Part shown: piece after piece, positions 56,541 to 64,000 of the stretch
How the letters are laid out: every line of letters begins with the position of its first letter
Numbering within the stretch: position 1 is the stretch's first letter
DNA from: Rhexocercosporidium sp. MPI-PUGE-AT-0058
Taxonomy: Eukaryota > Ascomycota > Leotiomycetes > Helotiales
Assembly (NCBI GenBank): GCA_020746875.1
Contig: JAGTJL010000006.1
Coordinates: forward strand, 2,170,001 to 2,234,000
DNA: 64,000 nt
Direction of reading: 5' to 3'
Notes under the pieces: generated by a model
Told to the model about the DNA's origin: nothing
Database searches by the model: none
What the model saw: the letters and a program-made list of their open reading frames with translations, nothing else
Position numbers and translations under genes: made by a program

Positions 56541-59500
56541 ATGAGGCTTCGAGTGACTGTTCAACGCCACGGCTTGCCCGAAACTCCGATTATCTGGAGT
56601 ATAGATACGAATGTCTCACCTACGATCTATCAACTCATCGAGCAGATCAACGAGGTCATTCCCATCGAGTCGGACGGACAATGGGGCTTGGAGGATTATG
56701 CGGTGGAGCTCAAAGGTGCTAATGGCGCCAACTATGAATGTCTTCACTTTCAGCCTGTGGAGAGTGTATTGAAAGAAGAAGACGAGGTTATGTACGATTA
56801 TCTTGCTTTGGGGTACACTAATCTAGACTGACTTTATGTGCCTAGCATTCGCCCGCTACTTACCCAAGACCTCAAAGTTCGACGTATCTCTGGAAGACAT
56901 CAAATCTCCGATGATGGCAAGCGCTTGTACGATGGTCTTGCGCTAGGCAGACCACTTCTACGAACTCCAAGTCGACCTGCCATAAACATCCCTCCACGAA
57001 AGAAGCGCAGGATCGCATATAATACGGACGAAGAAGATGATGAAGGTTTTGCTGCTCTACAAGATATAGAGGGTACGGCCCATCAACTTCTCTCCGGTGC
57101 TAATCTTGACGACGAGGACTCGGAAGATGACGAAGATTTTGCTCCTGGAGAAGACGACAGTGGTTCAGATGAAGCAGATGAGGACAAGCAGCTAGTCGTT
57201 CATGCTGATACGGAAGTTGATGGCTCCGAGAATAGTGACTCGGAAGACGATGAAGACTTTGCTCCAGAATCCGAAGAGGACGTCGGCTCGGACGAGTCGG
57301 ACGAGGATGATGATAACAAGCAACTCGTCGTTCATGCGGAATTTGATAACGCCGACACCGATTCCAATGACGAAGACGTCGTACCAGTACCAGAAGAAGG
57401 TGCTGGTGGTGAGCATCAAGGTGACGAGTTTGAACAATTTGAAGATGAGGATGTGTTGCCTGTGGAAGATGCAGACAGAGAACAGCTGAATGATACCCGT
57501 AGAATGGACGGTCAAGATGCCAATGACCCCGACGAGTTTGCTCTTCGGGGTATCTCGGATCCAGAAACTCGAGCTAAGATCCGTAAGTTACACTCGGCCT
57601 TTCCTAACTCCCACTTGGCTGTCTGCAAATATATCCTAAATGGGAAGGGAGTCGAAGGAGACATTGGAGAGGCATACGAGGTCTTAGCTCGTGGTTTCCG
57701 TCCTGCTAAACCTAAAAGCGAGATTGCTGAGAATTTCCAAGGCGATGGCAAGGTTCTAGCGCGGAAGACTCGTACCAAGTCAAGGTCGAAGTCAAGGTCG
57801 AAGTCCAAATCACCTGTAGTTGAGGAGGACGAGGAAGATCCTGCAGCTGATGAAAGTCCAAACCGACTCTTCGAACATTTTGACCAGCATGGCCTTCCCC
57901 CTGGATCAATCAAATCTGGAAAGGCGCTCTCTTTCATGGCTGAAGCTGCAAACAGTTCACCAGCTCCTGAATTAGCGTCCGCAAGATCAGCGTCAGGAAG
58001 CAGACTGGTCAGATTTCCAATTGAAGAGGAAGAGGTTTCAAATGGTCTCACGTCCACTCCGGTCATCGATAAGGAGTCTCAACAAGTCGGGTCAAGTGAG
58101 GATGATAGTGATAGTGATGACTCTAGCGATGAAGATGGCTCCAGCAGCAGTGATATCAGCGACTCGTCTTCTGAGGACGAGGAAATGGCAGACGCAGCGG
58201 TCTCGGCCTCATCATCATCAAATAGCAGCAGTGACAGCAGTAGCGACTCTTCGAGCGATGATGATGCTCCAGAAGTTGAATCCAGTAAAACGAACCCAGC
58301 ATCGACTAAAGCAGAGGCGAGTGCCAAGCCTAGACCACAGATTAGAGAGGGGCAAGGGAAGAGCAGCACGAAAAGTAGGAACAGGCGTAGGAGGAATGCG
58401 AATCTGTTGGACAGATACAAAAATAAGGAGATTCTACCAGCTGGCACTACTTTAGCAGAGCTTTCGCAGTTAAAATTGAACGCCAAATCCACGCCCGAAG
58501 AAGCAATGGCTGCTTTAGCAGAGCTCAGAGCATCGACAATCTCAAATAAGGTTGACGAAAACGCAGGCATTCCATCCCAGGCGGGTGAGGCACCCAGCCA
58601 AACGACAAACGCTGCGGAAGAAGAGTTTGAGCGTCGAAGAGCGGAGCTTCTCTCCTCTCTTGCTGACGGCGGCGTTGAAGTTGACTCAGAGACACCAAAG
58701 AAGAATCGGAAGTCTGTTACTCGTGCTCAAACGCCTAAAATCTCTTCGACTCAGGGATCGCCAATCCCAGTAACTGAAAAAGCCACGAGCTCCCTTTCAA
58801 CAGAAATTGAGACTCGCAAGCCGTCTTTGATCTCACGGGCGGTCACCAAAGTGACTTCAAAGGTGATTGAAATAGAGGAGCCGAGATCCTCGACCGCTCC
58901 GGAATCCCCTAAAAAGCTCCACACTCCCACTCAGTCACCTAAGCCTCAACCTACCTTGGAGAGCTCAAGTCAATCCGCCCCACGACGATCACGACTTGAC
59001 TTGGGGGCTGGCCGGAGAATGCTATTTGGTGCTCTAGGGCTCAAGACTCCAAAATCGAAAACTGATGAGGAAAAACTGAAGAAAGACCTCCTGAAAGATG
59101 TCAAGCCTTTGATTACTCCCAAACCTGTCGAGTCAGAAGTTCTCGAGGACGAGATAGATGAAAATCCAGAAGCCTGGAGAAACAAGATCATCTATCGAGC
59201 TGTCGAGTGTGTTCAAGACGACATCGTCGAATTAAGCGAGCCGCCTTTCCCGTTCGTCCAACGATGGGACCCCCAGCAACAGGGCACGAGGTCGCATAGA
59301 GGAAAGCGTAAGAACAACCAACAAGACCAAACTCAGCAAAATGATGAGGAACCTCGGGCTTCAAAAAAGCAAAAGCGTCGCAAGGGAAAGCACACCTATG
59401 CCGAAGAGCAGGAATACCTGGAAGCCTCGTACGAGCCTAGCTACCAAGAGCATAGTGTCATGGACTCACAATTTCACGATTCGATGCAGATATCAGTACA

Positions 59501-62242
59501 GAAACGCAGTGAGGACAAGGAGATCGACCAAATGTTCATGAACGACATAAAAGCTCCTACCGAAAAGGAGGATCATCCAGAATTTGACTTGCCTGGCCTT
59601 CCAGAAGACATCTCCACATTACCTGCTCTCCATGACGGCATGGCCAAGGTCGGGATGATTATCGCCTTTAAGCATTTGGAGATGTCGACAGACTGGCAAC
59701 CTCTACTTTCCAATTACGTCACCGCAGAAGTTACTTTCGTGCCTGAAAAGGGTGAACTAAGTCTCCTTCTCGCGAAGAGAGACAGAAAAGTATCTGAAAA
59801 AACATATGATCAGCGTACTGGCGATCGAATTTATAGTGGATTCGAGGCGCCCGATGATGATGATGATATGGATGAAGAGGACGGAGGACAGCTTTACCTT
59901 GAATTTGGTCAACTGATTGAGCCCAAGGTTCTGCAGCAAGCTCCTACGGGCCCAGACAAAGGGTCACAGGCGGGCGAGGCACTCGAGCGGAATGTTGCCA
60001 TGAATGAGCGACCCAAAACCAACCAGGCAAATCCTATCATCATAGATGATGATACTCCCACAAAGGAAGGGCAGAGTGCAGACAAATCTACAAATTTGAG
60101 CCATGATCAAGAGGTCCCCGGAAACAACGAGGAAGAACTCCCCGAGGCACAGTACTCGCACGTCACCGAGACTTCTCTCAATTCTGATGCCCCGGAGTCA
60201 TATCAACAAGACCGCCAGCCAAGTCTAGATCTCGAAATATCAGAAGTGGTTCAGAACTCGCTAGGCCAAGAGACTGACAGCAGGCATTCACAAGCTGAAC
60301 TGCCTAGAAGCAGCCAGCAGATTGGAGCTGTAAGCATACAAACCTATGCCTCAGTATCCGGAGCAAGAGAAGTTGACGAAATGCAAGTTGAGGCACCTGC
60401 CCACCAAAAGACCCCAGCCACTCCTGCCCTGAGAGGGAACGATGAACCACCGCCCGATTTTGAATTCCTGGACGAGTCTGTCCCCGAGGAAACAAGGCAG
60501 AAGGTAGCTCGTATGATGCAAGATGCCGGATTTCGTTCAAATGTTCCGTCGTCCATTCTAAGAGGCCCCGATGGAATCCAAACACCCGGTGAGGCCGCAT
60601 CGTTCGAGAAGCTACGCAAGGAGATGACTGGAACTGAGACTAATGACAACAAGGAGAGCGAAGCGGACAACGAGAACCAGAGCCAGGCATACTCCCCCAA
60701 GTTCAACGGGCTTGGGTCTTCGCCTATCAGAAAGCCAAGAGAGTCTTCTCGAACCCCAAGTAAGCCACGGCAGCCAGCTCCAGGATCAAGTTCCCAAATC
60801 AGGCCGCCTCCGTCAAGCTGGGAAACAATAGATGGAAAAATTCGAAGTTCGCCTCCACCCCAGCCATCTCAAGAGCAAGAGGAAGAGGGCCATTCCAGCT
60901 GGGTCACAGTCGACCAGACTCAAATCCAAGCCCAACCTTCTAGCCATCCAGCATTTAAACCGGCTTCAGTAGTTGAGCAAGTACAACCCCCAGCCCAGGT
61001 TACTACTCCCCAAGTTCCGGAGCAAGTCATACCTCAAAATTTTCCACTCAAGCCAGCTGAAACCAACTCTGAGAAGCTTGAAAAGCCGACTCCTGCTAAG
61101 AGGGTCCCAATCGGCAAAGCACAAGTCTACTGGGAGCAATGGCAGGCTAGGAAACGAAGAAGGAGCCATGAATCGGACTCTGAGTACGAAGATGCCAGGA
61201 CTAGTGCAAGGACCAGCACCAAAACGTCACCGGAGCGATCGAATCAGAGTGTCGGGGACAACGATCCTGATGCAAGTGTAAAGTACCCAAAGCTTTCTCT
61301 TGGATCGTCTTTTACTAGCCAGGTGACTGATCATGGGCGTCAGCCGGACTTTGACGACACTGCAATGACAATGGACTTGCCCACAATGCCCAATTTCGAG
61401 ACAGACACTCCTTCGAACCGTACCCCGCAACCCGATCTTGAGAATGGGCGGATTTCAAAGGACAAGGGTAAAGGCAAAGCCACTGAGACTGAGACCGAGC
61501 TGTCACCACCACCACCACTTGCTAGAGCAGCTTCCCAGTCCATACGAGCTCCAGTATATATGCCGCAAACCCCTTCTGATGATACATCTGACGACGAACT
61601 TCCCTCTCTTGAAGCCCTTTCTCAGGTATGTTCTACCTAGGCATCGCCGCCGCGAAACACCGTTAACTTGTCACCTAGCGTTCTTTGACGATCAAACGAG
61701 AGAAGTTTGAGCCGTTGAAGTCAAAGAAGGCCAAGAAGATTGATGCAGACTATAAGATGGCAATGGCCGCCTTGGATGAAGAAGATTCGGATGACCAAAC
61801 AACGCCAAAGGCGTCTCCAAAACAAAGGCAAGCGTCCAATTCCAGGTCGTCGAAGAGCAGAGCTTCAGATAGCCATGCTTCGGAGAGTCCAGCTTTCCAA
61901 CCATCAAGAAGCAGAGCCAGTGAGCGAACTGCATCGCAATTACGTACATCTGCTCCACGGGCATCACAAGCAAGAGCTTCTCAGCCCATCCCAGCGGGAT
62001 CTCAGGTCTTGGATCTCACCTTCTCAAGTGATGCTGAGCTAGAGCCAGAACCAACACCTCGCGTTAACAAGCCTTTCAGAAAATACAATCTGAACAGTGA
62101 TGACGATGATGACTTTGAAGGCAGTCCTGGCTGGATGCCGAAGAGGGGAAGTAATGTGACCAGCGTTGCGCCACGTCGACAAACCAGCGTTGGGTTGAGG
62201 AGTTCGTCACAGACGACTCTCAATGCTCGGAATCGGGGGTAG
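56541..62242 (+). CDS. Very large acidic, mostly disordered nuclear-type protein, function unknown
   Basis: Exons 56541-56791, 56846-61625 and 61679-62242 join in phase, giving 1864 residues. The first about 100 residues form a compact, probably folded domain (MRLRVTVQRHGLPETPIIWS ... KEEDEVIIRPLLTQDLKVRR). The next part has acidic blocks (EDDEDFAPGEDDSGSDEADE repeated twice), a helical segment (ETRAKIRKLHSAFPNSHLAV), an SR-type stretch (TKSRSKSRSKSKSP) and a Ser/Asp run. A second conserved-looking block lies at about residues 930-1035 (HDGMAKVGMIIAFKHLEMS, then SNYVTAEVTF). The tail is Pro/Ser-rich and basic. The make-up suggests a nuclear scaffold or chromatin/RNA-linked factor; I cannot name it. 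The splice at 56,792 is supported by a continuous domain reading. Confidence 0.8.
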
Positions 62243-63293
62243 ACCACCAACAAGTAGGACGTGTATCTTTTAGTAGAGGATTTAGTTTATGTATTGTACA
62301 AGAGATCGCGAGTTGCGTCGGCGATCAAGTAGACATCAAAGCGTAACATTGGCGTAATGACAGGCTGGAGCATTTCACAGCTAGGTCTCTTGCAGCTAGT
62401 TTCTAGCTCTTGATAAAGGAAATTATTCAAAGTCGTCGCTCTGCGCAAGACACCTCAAAAGACTCGGTTGCACCACAGACTGAAGTTTATTTCCCAAGCT
62501 CGGTGAACCAACCTCGAAATACTCACACCATCCCGAACATATTTCGAAGAATTTCAAAAAGCATGAAACACAAATCCCCGAATCCGAATGTTGGTGTTCT
62601 CTCTTGAATCCCAATGGTCAGTCAACCCCTGATGTTTCATTACCCCAAACAAAGCGGCCGCTGATTGGCCTCGCTTCCACCATCCCACCTGCAGCAACCT
62701 GCATCAACCTGCAGCCTCGCGAACCATCGAAGCCTACTCTCGAGTCGAAGCCCTTTCTCCCTCTCCTTTCATTCTCTTGTAATGTTTCATGACTTTACAT
62801 GCGCTGGTGAGTGAGCTCATTTCTTTCTTTGAGTACTGCAGTGAGAGGAGTCATTGGTGTGCTGTGAATCACCTGCATGCATTATGGTGTTAGTCTTTTG
62901 GAGTCAATCCATGTCAAGTTAAGAAGACGTCGAGTTGACTCTGCCCTGCTTTAATCCTTGCTCTTTCCTGTCTCCTTTCTTCATCCTTTTCTCTCCTTGA
63001 GACTTGAATAATTAACCATTTACGAACCATCTTGTTTCTTTCTTTCCATTCATTTTATTATACTCTTTTTAATTACGATCTTGAGACTACAGTCGATTCA
63101 GGAAATCACCGTTCTCTTTCTCTCTTCTAAAGCTCTCATCCAATCCCGTCTCTGCACGTACGATCTCGCCGCATCTGGCGACAGCCTTACTCTCTACGTC
63201 TGAGTCCGATCCCAACTCATCGTCACCCCTCTCACTCCCTCTACCCATCCATTCTCCTATCCTACCCCACCAACTCTCTTCCAAAAAGAAAGA
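62243..63293. other. Spacer and leader upstream of the last gene
   Basis: The middle is T/C-rich without family-like frames. The last 200-300 bp, rich in tctc, probably form the leader of the gene at 63.3 kb. Confidence 0.45.
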
Positions 63294-63920
63294 ATGAAGA
63301 TCTTCACGCCCATCCTCCTCCTCTTCATCGCTCTCCACTCAAGCCACGCATTATTCATAACATCCTCCATACCCAGCACGCCCGCATCACCAGCTTCAGC
63401 CTTACAAGCTTCATCTACTTCTTTCACAAGCTCAAGTCTAAGTCTATCAACAATGTCACCGCTCTCGCCCCCAACAACGACGAGAGAAACAGATGAAGCG
63501 ACGATAACGCCCAAACCAGATTTCAAGCCCGGCGATGAGTTGGACTTGAGCCTCGCCCAGAAATGGCATATCACTACATTCTGGAGCTGTGCTACGTTTG
63601 GACGAGATAGGGTTTATTGTGGTTGGTTAGTTACCTGCCTCTTTCTCATTCCATTGTTCTTGGTCTTCTCGAATTCTTGGGAATATTTAAGATTCCGGAG
63701 AGTATGTTTCCAAGTGTATACTCGACTGGAGTGTCGACTTTCATGTTTTCGGGGGTCAGAAAGAGTGATCCAAATAATATTTTCTAACCTGAAACGTCGT
63801 AGGCATGAACCAGTCCGCCCAGGAGGCGACGAAATCGCCGCTGCGAATCCAAGGCTGGATACCAGAGCGGCGGCACTGGCAGCTGGTGCTTTGGCTTTGG
63901 CTTTCGCTGCTGTTTTATGA
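63294..63920 (+). CDS. Small secreted or GPI-anchored protein, function unknown
   Basis: Exons 63294-63625 and 63803-63920 join in phase across a 177-bp intron within a Trp codon, giving 149 residues. A signal peptide (MKIFTPILLLFIALHSSHA) precedes a Ser/Thr-rich stretch likely to be O-glycosylated. A short conserved-looking block follows (LSLAQKWHITTFWSCATFG, then VYCGW). The C-terminus ends in a hydrophobic run (AAALAAGALALAFAAVL), as in GPI-anchor signals. No family is known to me. Surface location is inferred from the signals. Confidence 0.65.
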   Translation: MKIFTPILLLFIALHSSHALFITSSIPSTPASPASALQASSTSFTSSSLSLSTMSPLSPPTTTRETDEATITPKPDFKPGDELDLSLAQKWHITTFWSCATFGRDRVYCGWLVTCLFLIPLFLVFSNSWEYLRFRRVCFQVYTRLECRLSCFRGSERVIQIIFSNLKRRRHEPVRPGGDEIAAANPRLDTRAAALAAGALALAFAAVL

Positions 63921-64000
63921 TGTGCATCCCATTCATGCTTGTGTGCAAACTTGACGTTCAAAGTTTGCTACGGTCATCTGAGGTCGGAATTTTATGTTTT

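Overview
The window is nuclear DNA of a filamentous ascomycete (Pezizomycotina). The gene set, short GT-AG introns (mostly 46-80 bp), a HET-domain gene, UstYa-family proteins and a SomA/Flo8-type regulator all fit this. A leotiomycete is my guess from general resemblance; it is inference and was not tested. Genes were rebuilt by joining exons by eye at splice sites that keep the frame, so first exons and starts are the least certain parts.

Layout. 0-6 kb: a partial V-ATPase subunit G gene (VMA10), the cytochrome oxidase assembly gene PET117, and RPB2, the second subunit of RNA polymerase II. 7-12 kb: an accessory stretch with a frameshifted HET-domain gene, an ankyrin-repeat relic and low-complexity debris. 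12-24 kb: a zinc alcohol dehydrogenase, a LisH regulator of the SomA/Flo8 type with a long leader, a MOSC-ferredoxin reductase fusion, and an intron-containing tRNA-Glu. 23.5-28.5 kb: an aquaporin, the TRAPP subunit BET3 and the U5 snRNP WD40 protein SNRNP40.

29-42 kb is the most interesting part. It looks like a small cluster for a ribosomally made, processed peptide. A secreted precursor (35.5-36.4 kb, minus strand) has a signal peptide and five copies of a Trp-rich core, GVAEVWANWNHP, most set off by Lys-Arg sites. Each repeat junction is interrupted by an intron at the same point of the same Trp codon. The precursor lies between two UstYa-family (DUF3328) proteins with paired HxxHC motifs, the enzyme family that cyclises dikaritin peptides. 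A secreted sedolisin (S53) protease and an M1 aminopeptidase lie outside them and could trim the product. The intergenic DNA is rich in the palindrome CGGCCG, a possible site for a zinc-cluster regulator. The precursor has no Tyr and no Cys, and no Tyr or Phe in the repeats, so any cross-link would have to use Trp, His or another residue.

42-64 kb is core genome again: a two-segment membrane protein, the seven-zinc-knuckle protein GIS2/CNBP, a 52-residue membrane peptide, the meiotic recombinase DMC1 (13 exons, with two apparent GC-AG introns), the rRNA-processing factor RRP7, a dienelactone hydrolase, a very large acidic nuclear-type protein of 1864 residues, and a small secreted, possibly GPI-anchored protein. 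Micro-exons of 9-12 nt recur in VMA10, BET3 and GIS2.
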